Positions 1 to 11,360 of a stretch of DNA of 64,000 bases are shown here, one piece after another; within the stretch, counting starts at the first letter, position 1, and every line of letters starts with the position of its first letter. Position numbers and translations under genes: made by a program. This DNA comes from Chondrilla cf. caribensis (taxonomy: Eukaryota > Porifera > Demospongiae > Chondrillida > Chondrillidae), in contig OZ026568.1 in the NCBI GenBank assembly GCA_964020155.1, positions 2,709,820 through 2,773,819 of the forward strand, written 5' to 3'. The notes beneath the pieces were generated by a model. It did not search any database and had not been told where the DNA came from. It saw only the letters and a list, made by a program, of their open reading frames with translations.

Positions 1-2846
1 TGAAGGCGATAGCGGCTAGAATGAACGACGACCTTTTGGCCGAATTTCAAGAAGAGCGTCGTGAGATAATGGTCGTGGCGGATGATACCTCTCAGAAACT
101 CAAGCAAAATGTTTACAAGAACTATACGAGGTGGGCTAATGTAGTGAAAATGGTGTTCGTAATAGCTGTTGGTAGTGCGGCCTTTGAAGCACCATCCTCA
201 ATCATCACGTTAGTGTAATAATGGATAGGCTAACCAGGGTGAAGCGGGGGTGAATTTGAGCGTCTTTAGACACTGTTAATCTTCAGATGTGGACAAATGT
301 CTTCAAACTTTAAATCACCTGTCTATAGGGATAGCACGAACACGAACCTGTATCAATAGCCGGGTGCTAGATTGTCGTAGTCATCGTTACTGCAGTATCC
401 GAAGTTACTCGATTTGCCTAATAACCATGGATTACCCATTTTACATACTATAGATAATCCATGGTAATGCTGTACTCCAGAGACCATAAAGATCTTATGT
501 GTCGCTAAATGTGGTCACTGTAGTGCTTTTGCCACATACTTTTGCTGTTGCTGTGCTCGTCAGCACACACTACATAAGTCAACTTGTCAAATCCCGTTGT
601 TGCTAGTTTCAACTGTACAAATCCTATACGCACCTCTGTTCATTCATTGGTAATTTACTAAATGTCACAATTTTAAAGTACAGATTTGCCATAGGATAAC
701 CTTGTAAATATAGCCAACATTCATGGTTACCTAAGTGTCTTATACGTACATGTACAGCGGTCTTCAGTCTTCAATTGACGGAATGCATGTGTATGTAAAC
801 CAGTTTATATCTGTGGTATCATGAACATGGGTACCATCACCGAGTGGTCATCCACAGTTGCTGTACACATTTGCACGTTAACTTTAGTATGTGATTTATA
901 CTTCTTTCACTATGTTACATGTACGCATATCATCATTGGTGTTGATTTTACTACTGATACTGATCATGTGTTTGTCTTTTTGTACGTGAAGGTTCATTGA
1001 GACCTCAAGAGAAGTTACATCACTGGAGGCAGAGATGTACCACCTCAGCCATCTCCTCCATGAGGATGAGACTCTGGCTCAGTCCCTGCAGAAGATGACA
1101 ATCCTTCCCTCTGGAAACGATCAAGACTCCCTGCAAGCTGAAGGGAGTGAGAGGAAGAGCCTGGCGTCCATTCTGGAAACAGTGGAAGGTTGTTCGTCTG
1201 TGACGTCAGTCCCCGGACGATACCTGGTTCACTCGGGACCTCTCACTGAAGTGGATCCGGAAAGTAGCGAAGACTTGCAAGACATATACGCCTTTCTTCT
1301 CAACGACAGTCTGATGATCACGACGTTGAACAAGAAGAGAAAGGGACCAATCAGATACAAGTATCAGAGTCTACTCGAGTTGGACAACATGGCTGTTCTC
1401 TCTGTTGTGGACACTGATGTAATGAAGAATGCTTTCCGCATCCTCCTCTTCCCCATCAGTCACACCTTCAAGACCACTTCGTCTGCTGCCAAGAAGCAAT
1501 GGATGGCCCACATTGACGTGACAAAGCAAAAGCATAAGATGTCGCTGACTCTACCAAAGACTGTGGAGGAGCTTGGAGACCGCAGGTCACCAGATCGCCC
1601 TGTGTTCCAGCACCAGCGAGACTCAAAACGAGCAGACAGTCCTGAGTCTAGTGGGGAGTGGTTGAAAAATGTTCCTGAGAATCTTGACGTCTTCATCGCC
1701 CAACGTGAATTCGAGAAGGCTGTTAATCTTGTCATACGTTCACGTACGTTTCTGAAGGACATGGCTGACTCCCATGCCCACAGAGATGTGAGAGCCAAGC
1801 TAGGGAACAGGATTAGCCAGCTGAGTGACCTGCTCATGAAGGAATTGGAAGCGTCACCAAGTGGCTCCTTACGTGGAGGACCGAAGGCTGCTCGTAAGGC
1901 TATCAGCCTTCTCCTCAAGCTGGGCCGTGCTGCTCAAGCATGTGATCTGTTCCTGAAAAGTCACAGCTTGTTGATTCGTTATGAAATAAAGCTGATAAAA
2001 CTGGAAGGAGCAACAAGCCTTTACATCACCAAGCTTTCCAAGGCATTCTTCCAGGGCTTGGGAACAGCTGCTGAAGAATTTGAGCGCGCCTTCACTAACA
2101 ACCACGGCAGTTACTCTGCCTTCACCATCTGGTGTATGGATGAACTGAAAGAGTATACAGAGACGTTTTGTGGGATTGTATTCTCGCAGAAATCCCTGTT
2201 CAATGTTTCAGAGTGTGTGGTGGCAGCCCAAACGGCTTGTGAAGCACTGGAAAACAAAGGTCTCAGTCTGACCTATGCCCTCATGGGGTACCTTAACTCC
2301 CACCTCTGCCAAGCCTTGACTGATGCAAAAGACGAGGTCATCAAAGCCTGCCGTGGAAAAGCCTCTGAAGAGGTATGGGAACCGATGGATTTCCGTACTG
2401 ATCCAGCTCAGTTGAGCGCATTGGCCCTGGAAATGGAGAACATCGGCATAGCTGACTTCCGAAATCTTGTTTCCTCTGGTGGGATCATCGACATTAGCAA
2501 GACCACCTTCACTTTCTGCAAGCTTGCGTTTGGATATGTTACAGAAGTCCTGAGGTTCTACGTACCAGAGCTGTATGAGGTGTTTGTGGACTGCTTTTGC
2601 GAGTTCTCGAAGCACATTGTCTCCATCTTCATAAATGCTCTCAGCATTGACCAATTCCTACCAAGTTATGACTTCATCCAGAGAAATGCCACCTTCACCA
2701 TCGAGACTGTTCTCCCATCCATTGGTATAAAGATCGAAAAGGCATTGGGAGGGATCACTATTCCAGAGATTGTGGATCTTGTGACCGCTCTACAACGTTC
2801 AATTCAGAGTTATGTAAATGTATCGGAATCTGACGTAGTTGTATGA
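1..2846 (+). CDS. EXOC8: Exocyst complex component 8 (Exo84), 5' partial
   Basis: Exo84 subunit of the exocyst, the octameric complex that tethers secretory vesicles to the plasma membrane. Two exons are visible: <1-130 and 992-2846. Exon 1 ends in NVYKNYTR, matching the conserved N-terminal helix of animal EXOC8. The split AG|G arginine codon rejoins to FIETSREVTSLEAEMYHLS. A PH-like domain follows (about the first 45-160 residues after the Met codon at 1035, including RYLVHSGPLTEVD and KKQWMAHID). Then comes the Exo84 C-terminal helical region starting near VPENLDVFIAQREFEKAV. The reading frame is open to the left edge, and the Met at position 21 aligns inside the family's N-terminal helix, so the true start probably lies outside the window. 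The visible product is about 660 residues, against roughly 725 in human (from memory). The stop is followed at once by a long GT tract. The role is inferred from the family. Confidence 0.92.
131..991 (+). other. Intron 1 of EXOC8
   Basis: The donor is ACGAG|GTGGGC and the acceptor GTGAAG|GTTCATTG; frame is kept across the junction. Inside I see only AT-rich sequence and a short palindrome (11-bp arms) around 425-474 centred on two CCATGG sites. Confidence 0.85.
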
Positions 2847-2855
2847 GTGTTTGTA

Positions 2856-2971
<116 letters not shown>

Positions 2972-3270
2972 AATCTGTACTCAAGTTATTCCTGCTATGT
3001 ACATGTTTACTAGGAAAAGAATTACTTAATAATAATATTATTTGAATTGCATATGCTAAACAGTATACTATATGCCGTGTATTGTATAATATTATACATT
3101 TTTGTAATTTCAACGTGATTGCAATAATCATAAATATTATGTTTTGTGCTTACGTAAAGGTGTTTTATAATGTTATGATAAGTACCACCAGTGCTAGCTG
3201 TAGCTATAATCATAATATTCATATACATACACTGTATAGGGTTATCCATGATTACATGAGTGCATGTATG

Positions 3271-3429
3271 TTATAGTGTATATATTGGAGAAATAAATAA
3301 TAATAAAGCTACTGCCAAAAGAGACATGTCCAAGTCTGTCTGGGTCTCCAGAGCTTCGATCAACTCCTCCACTCTTTCTGCTTCTTTATATCTTTGTTGA
3401 CGACCGAGTGAACCCCCTTCGGGCTGCAT
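3271..3429 (-). CDS. Possible small ORF or last exon, unidentified (52 aa)
   Basis: I do not recognise this. The minus-strand frame begins at an ATG (MQPEGG) and has a charged, coiled-coil-like stretch (AERVEELIEALETQTDLDM), then a hydrophobic end (SLLAVALLLFISPIYTL) before TAA. The composition looks more like protein than its surroundings. An acceptor-like CTTAG lies about 12 bp upstream of the ATG, so it could instead be a terminal exon of a minus-strand gene. The EXOC8 polyadenylation signals overlap it on the other strand. The opposite strand is also open with a GTGAGT donor at its end, so which strand codes, if either, is unsettled. Confidence 0.2.
   Translation of the reverse strand: MQPEGGSLGRQQRYKEAERVEELIEALETQTDLDMSLLAVALLLFISPIYTL
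3291..3307 (+). promoter_or_regulatory. Polyadenylation signals of EXOC8
   Basis: Two AATAAA hexamers lie close together about 450 bp after the EXOC8 stop and are the first good signals downstream. Confidence 0.5.
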
Positions 3430-3739
3430 TTCTCGTCTTGACTAAGATCTTAGTGACAAACTTTCTGATTGATGTTGATTTCATATCTGCTTTCAAGTTG
3501 GAATTTCTTAAATCTGATGCGAGTATGAAACGCAGTTTTCCTCAAATCGATACCACGGTGAGTCCTGTACATGAACAGTTGTTGCTAACGTGGACGAAAT
3601 ATGTTGATTTTGATAGGACCATTTCTGTTTAGAATATGCAGAATACGCTCGTTAGTATTTCATTTGAATTTCTGAGATGTAATCATTTATTCTACACAAC
3701 CAAGAAATCATCCTACCTCTGAATACTATAGGAGTCCTG

Positions 3740-4080
3740 GACTCAAATTGGTGCCAAACATAATCTGTGGGACAATGTCATCCTATTGAAAATATCACTC
3801 ACTTTAGAACTTTGCCTAAAATTTGGCCCCATAGCACAACATACATATATTACTAAGTACATACAGCCCCCAAGGAGGTGTTTTGAACTTTCTTTGTAAT
3901 TTGGAAAGTGAGGTGCTAAGAGCAAAATTTGTCCCCACAGCACCATGCTGACACTACAAAGTACACACAACCTTTCAAGGTGGTGTATGACCAAATTTTT
4001 ATAGGATTGAAGTGTGGTGGTTTATATCACCATGGTTTGACCTGTAGCACCACTGACAGTGCTGAGTATACAACACCTAC
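3740..4080. repeat. Dispersed repeat sharing text with 11220-11360
   Basis: Phrases such as TTTGGCCCCATAGCAC, CACACAA.C with CAAGG, and GGAAAGTG.GGTGCTA recur in the same order at 11220-11360. No coding potential. It belongs to the same repeat-rich landscape as the satellite arrays at 5.0 and 10.4 kb. Confidence 0.6.
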
Positions 4081-4537
4081 CATAATTCCACCCTTTTGAT
4101 AAGATCACCCCTTTATCAACAGATAATCATCATGTACATGCTTAGCAAATAACGCCACCACTAATAAATATAATATTATAGCATAATGTGTAATATTATA
4201 ACAATATATACATAATGTTAGGGTGCTGCAATGTAAAGTTTAGTTAGCATTATCATTTTGTGTGTTTTTAACGGGGTTGCGATATTATTCTTTTGTGTTA
4301 TTTCATATTAATTTTGTATGAATCTTACTGTCTTGTATCTCTCAGTTAGGTTTCACCACTCATTGCTTTCACCAGTTTTTGTGTTATGCGACCCCCAGAT
4401 TACAATCAATATTATCTTCTTTCCCTCCGATTTTCGATTTTGACATTTCCATTACTTTCTAATCAAATGGAAGTGAATCAGCAATATGATGGCTTATATA
4501 TTATGTACAGATAACATTGTCTGCCATTTACATTGAT

Positions 4538-4611
<74 letters not shown>

Positions 4612-4970
4612 GGGTGTTTGTGTGTGTGGGGCGTGCGTGTGTGCATTTGTGTGTACGTGTGCCTGTGCATGTGCGTGCAATATGCAGTAACTATTTGATT
4701 TGGTAACAGTTTGGTATATACCGCAACTGACTCATTCATATTATTACTCTTCCCAGACAATCAGATATAATCCTCATTTTGGGAGCAAGTACTGCTGCAG
4801 TAGAATTTCAAATTGAAGTTGCTTATCAAGTAGCAGAGCAGGTTGTGGAGACAGTCAAGGGGAACAAACTCCCGGGATTGGTTGATCTGACAGTACTTAA
4901 ATAAGTAATTAATTACACATCATTAGGAGTTATTAACTTCAATCACAATTGAAGGCATACATTACTTATA
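4081..4970. other. AT-rich spacer with (GT)n at 4539-4611
   Basis: No gene is seen. The stretch holds one pure GT microsatellite of about 70 bp, followed by a decayed GT-rich tail to about 4680. Confidence 0.8.
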
Positions 4971-4974
4971 TCTA

Positions 4975-5857
4975 TCACAGGAGAATACGGGAGAAAACAA
5001 TGCTAAGCACCTTTTTTAGTTCATTCAAAAAGAGGCGTGTCAACTTGATATTTTCACCAGACCTAGATGGGGACATGAACTAACATATGAAACAATTTTA
5101 TGTGACCCGTAACCCAAGCTACATTCAGAGATGCTTAATATTTTTGTAATGTATGGGAGAGTATAGGACGCTAAGCACCTTTTTGCATAGCACATGGGGG
5201 AGGGGGCATGTCAACTTGATACTTTAGACAGACCTAGCTGGGGTGTGAACTAACTTATTAAACGATTCCTATATCTCAATAGGTGACCATAACACCATAG
5301 TCAATGTATGGGCTCGAGAGAATAGGATAAATACATTAGCACCATCTTGCATAGCTTGTGGGAGAGGGGGCGTGTCCCCCTAATAATCTCATCAGATCCA
5401 GCTGGGGATGTGAACTAAGTTGTGAAACACTTCTCATATCCTTGTGTGCTTTGTAACCCTTGTTATTCAAGGTGATGCTATGGCCAAATGTTGGTCATAA
5501 CTCCACGGTCAATGTAATATGGGGGAGAATAGGGGAAAATACACTTAGTACCATCTTGCATAGCTCATGGGAGAGGGGGCGTGTCACCCTGATAATCTCA
5601 CCAGATCTAGCTGGGGATGTGAACTAAGTTATGAAACACTTCTCATATCCTTGTGTGCTTTGTAACCCTTGTTATTCAAGGTGGTGCTATGGCCAAATTT
5701 TGGTACTAATAGCTGCACAGTCAATGTATGGGGGAGAATAGGAGAATATACACTTAGCACCATCTTGCCTAGCGTGTGGGAGAGGGGGCATGTCACCCTG
5801 ATAATCTCATCAGATTTAGCTGGGGATGTGAACTAAGTTATGAATCACTTCTCATAT
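4975..5857 (+). repeat. Satellite array, about five monomers
   Basis: Monomers of about 155-220 bp repeat in tandem. Each carries a block near GGGAGAGGGGGCGTGTC, then a CAGA(C/T)CTAGCTGGGG block, then GTGAACTAA, then a TCAATGTATGGG(G)GAGA block. The GTGTC marker occurs near 5037, 5207, 5362, 5582 and 5790. The same family appears in opposite orientation at 10370-11030. No coding role; the LINE at 5858 is inserted into its end. Confidence 0.85.
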
Positions 5858-7345
5858 TACATACGGGTTTAAGACAGGGTTGTGTTCTTTCTCCCCTGTT
5901 ATTCTCCCTGTACATTAATAGTTTGGTAGTTGAATTGAAGAATGAAGCTTGTGGTGTCAGTTGTAGAGGCTCCTTAGTACCAGGTTTGTTGTATGCTGAT
6001 GATACCTCCTTGTTTGGTGAAGATGCAATACAGTTGAAACGTGGTCTCGTGGTTTTGGAGAAATGGTGTAATGAGTGGGGCGTTCGGATAAATGTTATGA
6101 AATCAGGAATCGTACACTTCAGAAGTAAAGGAGTGAAGAGATGTGCTGGTGATCTTGCAATTCAAGGTCAGCACTTACCTTTTGTGTCCTCATATAAGTA
6201 TCTTGGATGTGAGGTTGACGAGTATTTGGAAATGAAATTGATGCAGGAGCAGAGGGTGGAGAAAGGCAAATTAGCCTTGAATGTTTTGTTACAGAAATGT
6301 CGTTCAGTTGGTGATGTATATAGTGGCACATTTAAGAAACTTATGGAGTCGATGGTTCACTCAGTTCTTTTGTATGGTGCAGAAGCTTGGGGCTTACTTA
6401 AAAGAATGGACTCTTTGGAGCAATTACAACTGAGGGCTCTAAGAACATATTTTGGAGTGGGCAGGAACCATCCTAGGGTATCTCTTTTGGCAGAAATGTC
6501 ATGCTTCCCTTTAATGTGGGAGGCTCGGTTGAGATGTGTGGTTTTCTGGTTTAAGATTCTGTTGTCTCCCATGTTTGAAAACCGTATTATCCGTAGAGCA
6601 GCTAAAGATGCCATTTCTGTGTCCAGGGGTCCATGGCTGAACAATCTTAAGGATGTTCTCACACTTTTTGGATGGTCTGATGTTAGTGGTCAGAGTCTAC
6701 AGGGGATGTCTTGGCATGAAGTAAAGCGTATGTTAAGTGATATTGCGCAGAGAAAGGTTTTGGAGTCCTGGAGGAAGGAGATGGTAGAGCGGCCGAAGTT
6801 GAGTGTTTTACATGCAATCCATTCTATTGGCGACAGCATCAGTCCCATGTGTGCCGATGTTCAATCAAAGATCTATAGGCGTGTGCTAATGCAATTGAGG
6901 GGGGGAACAGCTCATTTTCGTATTGAGACTGGGCGATGGAGACAGATCCCAAGAGAGCTTCGTGTTTGCAGGGAGTGTTCGTCGGGAGATATTGAAGACT
7001 TAAATCACTGGCTACTGCACTGTGGTGCGTGGCAAACCAGTAGATTCCCCCTCATGAAGAAGATGATGGAGCAATATATTGATTTTCCAACCTTGAATGA
7101 TGAAGCTAAAGTTGTATTGATTCTGACTGCTGCATGTCGAAGTCCAGCAATTATGAAGAAGATCTATACTATGTGGACTGACAGATTTTGTTCCTGATCA
7201 TGTTGTTTTTACATGTGTATAATTTTTGTCTGTCTATAAGTGCTTCATTGGACAATTTGTCCTAGTGTCTGTATTGTTGACATGTTGCATGCACTATAAT
7301 AATAATTATCTATCTATCTATCTATCTATCTATATATATATATAT
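5858..7345 (+). mobile_element. 5'-truncated non-LTR retrotransposon (LINE)
   Basis: The element joins the satellite abruptly near 5857, where satellite text stops and reverse-transcriptase text begins. It ends in a short 3' UTR and a tetranucleotide ATCT tail (about 7309-7332) running into TA repeats. 5' truncation plus a simple-repeat tail is the usual outcome of target-primed reverse transcription. No target-site duplication was identified. Confidence 0.88.
5863..7197 (+). pseudogene. LINE reverse transcriptase, C-terminal part
   Basis: The frame holds the rear half of a reverse transcriptase: GLRQGCVLSPLLFSLYIN (palm B region), LLYADDTSLFG with the catalytic YADD, KSGIVHF and YKYLGCEV (thumb side). 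It then runs on to a C-terminal CCHC-type zinc-binding motif, CRECSSGDIEDLNHWLLHC. The first catalytic aspartate region, the endonuclease and any ORF1 are absent. The frame stays open about 29 codons upstream (to 5776), but those codons are satellite sequence read by chance. A dead 5'-truncated copy, although this frame has no stop, so the insertion is probably fairly recent. Confidence 0.88.
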
Positions 7346-7700
7346 TACCCAGAGATATGGGTGTTTATTACATATGGGTATATTATATATTAATGCATAC
7401 ATGTATTATATGTATATTATACACTATTTTCAAAAATTGGTAGATCTAATACTACTGTAATAATAATACACATGTATGTGCAGTACATATTATATTGATT
7501 GATTTTGGATGGATGACCATGGGTAGAGGAAAGGATGGATTGGTTGAATTCTGATGTCATGTATATTGATATTGACCATGCATTGGTATGTCCTATCACC
7601 TTCCATGCGATGTACTCAAAATTAATAATTGATTGATGATTAATTTTATTGATATAATAAGCAAAAACAGTCAATACTCTTTAGAGTATAATATACATGC
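7346..7700. other. AT-rich spacer
   Basis: I see no gene or RNA here, only TA-rich sequence with short palindromic ATACATGTAT-like motifs. Confidence 0.6.
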
Positions 7701-8760
7701 ATAATATTCATAAAGTCTGATGAGTTGCATCTTGCAGGACCTCTCATCAAACTTGCACCTCTCTCTGCCACACTTCACGTGTGCCCAGGGCATCCGACGT
7801 GGACGGGGAGGTGCTTCATGCCCCAGGGAGTGCATGCCACTTGTCATCAATGTTTCAGCACGCTGTTTCCTCACAGGTAGTCAAGCCGGCAACATCAAGG
7901 AGGTTACCATCATAAGATAGCAGGGGGGTTGACTGGCTACTCGGAAGGTCCAAATTTCAGGGCCGCGAACCATTACGTCTGGCACACCGAGTACCACGGG
8001 CGCCAATCGCCGATGTGGGCAATGAATTGATAGCTTCTTCGGAGACCAAAGAATCACGGATGCCACCAGTCCACAGGCCTGTCAGAGATGTTCAGACTTG
8101 CACATCGGTAATCATCAGAGCCAGCCGAGACACACATCAAACAGCAGCATCCTCAACACGACAACAAGAGTCTCCCCGGTAGGGCCCAAAACCTAAACTA
8201 GTGTAGCATGCATTGGACCCCACCTGTGCCGCATGCGCATAGTGTGTGCATAGGAGGGTGTGTGCAAAGCGCAGTGTGTGCATAGTAAAGTGCATGCAGC
8301 GTAAAGGTAATAATTGCACGGCCTAACTTACGTGCATGCGCCCGAAGGCAATAATAAAGGGAAAAGGGTGGTGAGCAGAGAGCCGTGTGGTTCCGACAAC
8401 ATAGCCTTCGTAGGACCTACTTACAGGACCCCTAGGGGAGACTAGCCGACCATGATCCCAGGCACCGCCCGCCTCCGAAGAGGACGGACGCCCAAACCTC
8501 GTCCGAGAACACTCGAGAGACCCGACGACTTACAGGAGACCGGGACGTGTGAACTCCATGCGTGATCAAACAGCGAGCCGAAGAAGGAGAGGGTAGAACA
8601 GCTAACCACGCTTGCGCTCGGGGCACCCCCTCCAATTCGAATCCTCCAGCATCTGCAGCTTCCCCAGCACGGATCTACTCACAAAGAAAATGGACGCGAC
8701 GTGAGCTTTTATAGAGGTTCGTACTTCGAACGATGAATATTGATTTGGCGGTGCTGTGTG
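7701..8760 (+). mobile_element. GC-rich TE-like remnant, possible LTR at 8202-8425
   Basis: This block is clearly more GC-rich than its surroundings and has fragments of open frame on both strands but no full gene. On the plus strand, about 7916-8180 reads as a basic, low-complexity tail (LRLAHRVPRAPIADVGNEL, then RASRDTHQTAASSTRQQESPR) ending in TAG. About 20 bp later a segment runs from TGTAGCATG (8202) to CTACTTACA (8425). It has complementary TGTA/TACA ends and an internal AATAAA, as an LTR would. Against this, I see no clear polypurine tract before it or TGG primer-binding site after it. Family unknown; a retroelement remnant is the best guess. Confidence 0.35.
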
Positions 8761-8770
8761 ATGTTGTGCC

Positions 8771-8837
8771 AGACCCTAGGCGCCAGCAATATCGGACACA
8801 GACCCTAGGCGCCAGCAATATCAGACACAGACCCTAG
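8771..8837. repeat. 29-bp tandem repeat, 2.3 copies
   Basis: Two near-identical 29-bp units (AGACCCTAGGCGCCAGC at the front of each) and a 9-bp partial third. Only one base differs between units. Confidence 0.9.
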
Positions 8838-8881
8838 TTATGATTGTCACTTCGTCACAACAATGCTCTGAACAGTAAAAA

Positions 8882-8976
8882 AACATGTTCCAAACTATAA
8901 ACAAACATGTTCCAAACTATAAACATACATGTTCCAAACTTCAAACAAACATGTTCCAAACTGTAAACAAACATGT
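8882..8976. repeat. 21-bp tandem repeat, about 4.5 copies
   Basis: Units of ACATGTTCCAAACTATAAAC type repeat head to tail with a few substitutions. Noncoding. Confidence 0.9.
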
Positions 8977-8989
8977 ATACCATTTCAAT

Positions 8990-9738
8990 TCAGGCTGTAA
9001 TTTCTATGTGTGTGTATGGATGTGCATGTGCATGTGTGTTCTGTATAGATGTGCATGTGCTGTGAGATGTGCATGTGCATGTGCATGTGTGGTGTGTGCA
9101 TGCGTGCGTGCCTGCCTGCCTGCCTGCATTCATGTGTTCCTGAATGTGTGCATGACATATCAGTGTTCTTGCTATGATTCATCACATGGATACTGGTGGA
9201 TCCAAGGTGACCAGTAACATTATTTAGCTATTTAACACCAGCTCCATAGTAGATGCAGGAGGGTGTACATGAATCAGTATTAATTTTGTGTTATTAAGTT
9301 TGTTATGTACACTGGGCAGCTCATGGTATGCATGATTGCAAGCTATGATTATATTGCAGAATGTCAATGTTTTTTTTCTTTCATTTTATATACTTTGATT
9401 CTAGGTGTCTATTCTAGTAGCATATAACACAGAGCCTTGTGCAAGATGTAGTTGCTCATATTTCTTAAGCATCTGGTGATCCTCAATCAATGATCGCTCC
9501 ACATATGTATGAGTGTATTGAACTGGTAACCATCATTAATGCCACGAAATGATGGTTATAAATGTCTACTTTGATAGTAGTCACAATGATATAGCATGCA
9601 TTTCACTATCACTGACTTCATTTGGTAAAATTAATCAGCATATGTATGTATGCATGATATGTGTGTGAGTGCATGCATGTGCATGTGCGTTTATATGCAT
9701 GGATGCAAATATGAGTCTGTGTATATAATATTATGCAT

Positions 9739-9802
<64 letters not shown>

Positions 9803-10369
9803 CTATATATAGTATTTGTTATAATACTATTATGTGGAGTATCATTATTTGTGACAAATTTTAGGGGCTGCAGACTAGATGCCCAAGTAATTCAACTGTG
9901 GGGGCGGCAGCCCCAAGAGTTATTGAATTCAAGCTAGTACTTGTTTTGGTGCAGTGGACCTCCTGGCAAAACAAAGCAAGGGAACCTCTTTTTGCAATTG
10001 AAGTGGACCATGTATGAATCTGCATCTACAGTTTGACATTCTAATAAATTTATATCAGCAATGCTTTATTATAACTGATTGTATCATGTCAATTTGATAA
10101 TGTCAAGCAACATAATATTATGTAATTATCATATGACATTGTATGCATGTATATATGTACTCAATATTGCCTATTGCCTTGAACATGCTCCCTGCTGGTA
10201 TCAGCCATATGATAAGTACGTACATGTGTACATATGCATCTGCGTATTTCCAACAGACGGACTCATACAGTACACGCAGTTCTATCCATTATTCCTTTGT
10301 TCAGAAGCATTTGGCCGAGGTGGAACAAGGTACAATTGTGGGAATTAGGGGGCACATATGAAGATGTTT
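8990..10369. other. Gene-poor spacer with GT-rich tracts
   Basis: Includes a GT/GCAT-rich tract at about 9005-9130 and a pure (GT)n run at about 9739-9800. No gene can be supported. A short exon-like segment at about 10252-10329 has AG and GT borders but no partner exons. Confidence 0.6.
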
Positions 10370-11030
10370 CATGAGTTAGTTTACATACACACTCATAGAA
10401 TCTGATCTGGCTAAAATATCAGTTGGACACACCCCTTCTCCTATAAGCTATGCAAAAAGGTGCTTAGCATTTTTTCTCCTATACTATCCCATACATTGAA
10501 AGAATATTAAGGCAATATAAGTACCTCTGAATGTCTCTGGGGTTACGGGTTAGCTACGGAGATGGGAATTGTTTCACAAGTTAGTTCACGTCCCAAACTA
10601 GGTCTGACTAAAATATCAAGTTGGCACCCCCTCTCCCAAATGAGTTATGCAAAAAGGTGCTTGGCATTTTTTCCTATGCATTGAAAAAATTATTAAGCAC
10701 CTCCGAATGTATCTGGGGTTACGGGTTAGCTACGGAGATGGGAATTATTTCAGAAGTTAGTTAACATCCCCAGCTAGGTCTGTCTTCAATATCAAGTTGA
10801 CATGCTCCCTCCTACATGAGTTATGCAAAAAGGTGCTTAGTGTTTTCTCTCCTATACTCTCCCATACATTGAAAAAATTATTAAGCACCTCCGAATGTAC
10901 CTGGGGTAACGGGCCACCTAAGGAGATGGGAATTGTTTCAGAAGTTAGTTCACGTCTCCAACTAGGACTGTCTAAAATGTCAAGTTGACATGCCCCCTCT
11001 CCCATGAGCTATACAAAAAGGTGCTTAGCA
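10370..11030 (-). repeat. Satellite array, inverted orientation
   Basis: About four monomers of the same family as 4975-5857, here reverse-complemented. Blocks GCAAAAAGGTGCTTAGC, CCCCCTCTCCCA and CTAGGTCTG recur every 177-190 bp (near 10427, 10626, 10803 and 10989). Short open frames here are satellite read in frame; one starts MGEGAC like the false N-terminus of the LINE frame at 5776. Confidence 0.85.
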
Positions 11031-11064
11031 AGAAAAACGTTAAGCACCTTTTTGTATAGCTCAT
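11004..11064. repeat. Perfect 24-bp inverted repeat, 13-bp loop
   Basis: Arms 11004-11027 and 11041-11064 are exact reverse complements (left arm begins ATGAGCTATACAAAAAGG). They mark the point where satellite orientation flips. Weaker complementarity continues outward on both sides. Confidence 0.92.
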
Positions 11065-11360
11065 TGGAAAGGAGGTGTGTCAACTTGATATTTGACCAGA
11101 CCTAGCTGAGGATGTGAACGAACATATAAAGCAATTCCCATTTCTGTATGTGGCCTGTAACCAATTCTACATTCTTAGATGCTTAATATTATTTCAATGT
11201 ATGTATTGGAGAGTATAGGATCACAATTTGGCCCCATAGCACCACAGACACTGCCAAGTGCACACAATCTCCCAAGGGGGTGCTTGATCCTGTATTTGTA
11301 GGTTTGGAAAGTGTGGTGCTATGACCAGAATTTGACCCCATAGCACCATCTTGAATAACT
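11041..11360 (+). repeat. Satellite family, forward orientation, plus dispersed repeat
   Basis: After the hairpin the satellite reads forward again (TAAGCACCTTTTTGTATAGC, GTGTCAACTTGATAT, CAGACCTAGCTGAGG). From 11220 it runs into the repeat shared with 3740-4080. Confidence 0.7.

Noticed and set aside
425..474. CCATGG-centred palindrome in EXOC8 intron 1
   Set aside because: Arms of about 11 bp with a loop of similar length are expected by chance at this scale.
5776..5862. N-terminal 29 codons of the LINE frame (MGEGACHPD...)
   Set aside because: They are satellite sequence; a very similar false N-terminus occurs in the inverted array at 10757-11005.
7881..8066. Minus-strand 61-codon frame in the GC-rich block
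   Set aside because: High GC content alone lengthens open frames; no motif, start context or splice signal supports it.
8620..8650. TTCGAATCC resembling a tRNA B box
   Set aside because: No matching A box, acceptor stem or cloverleaf could be drawn around it.
9860..9935. GGGGCTGC...GCAGCCCC palindrome
   Set aside because: Short stem with a long loop and no terminator-like or element-like context in a eukaryotic spacer.
10252..10329. Exon-like segment with AG and GT borders (YSTRSSIHYSFVQKHLAEVE)
   Set aside because: No neighbouring exons, no recognised homology, and it sits among repeats; chance cannot be excluded.
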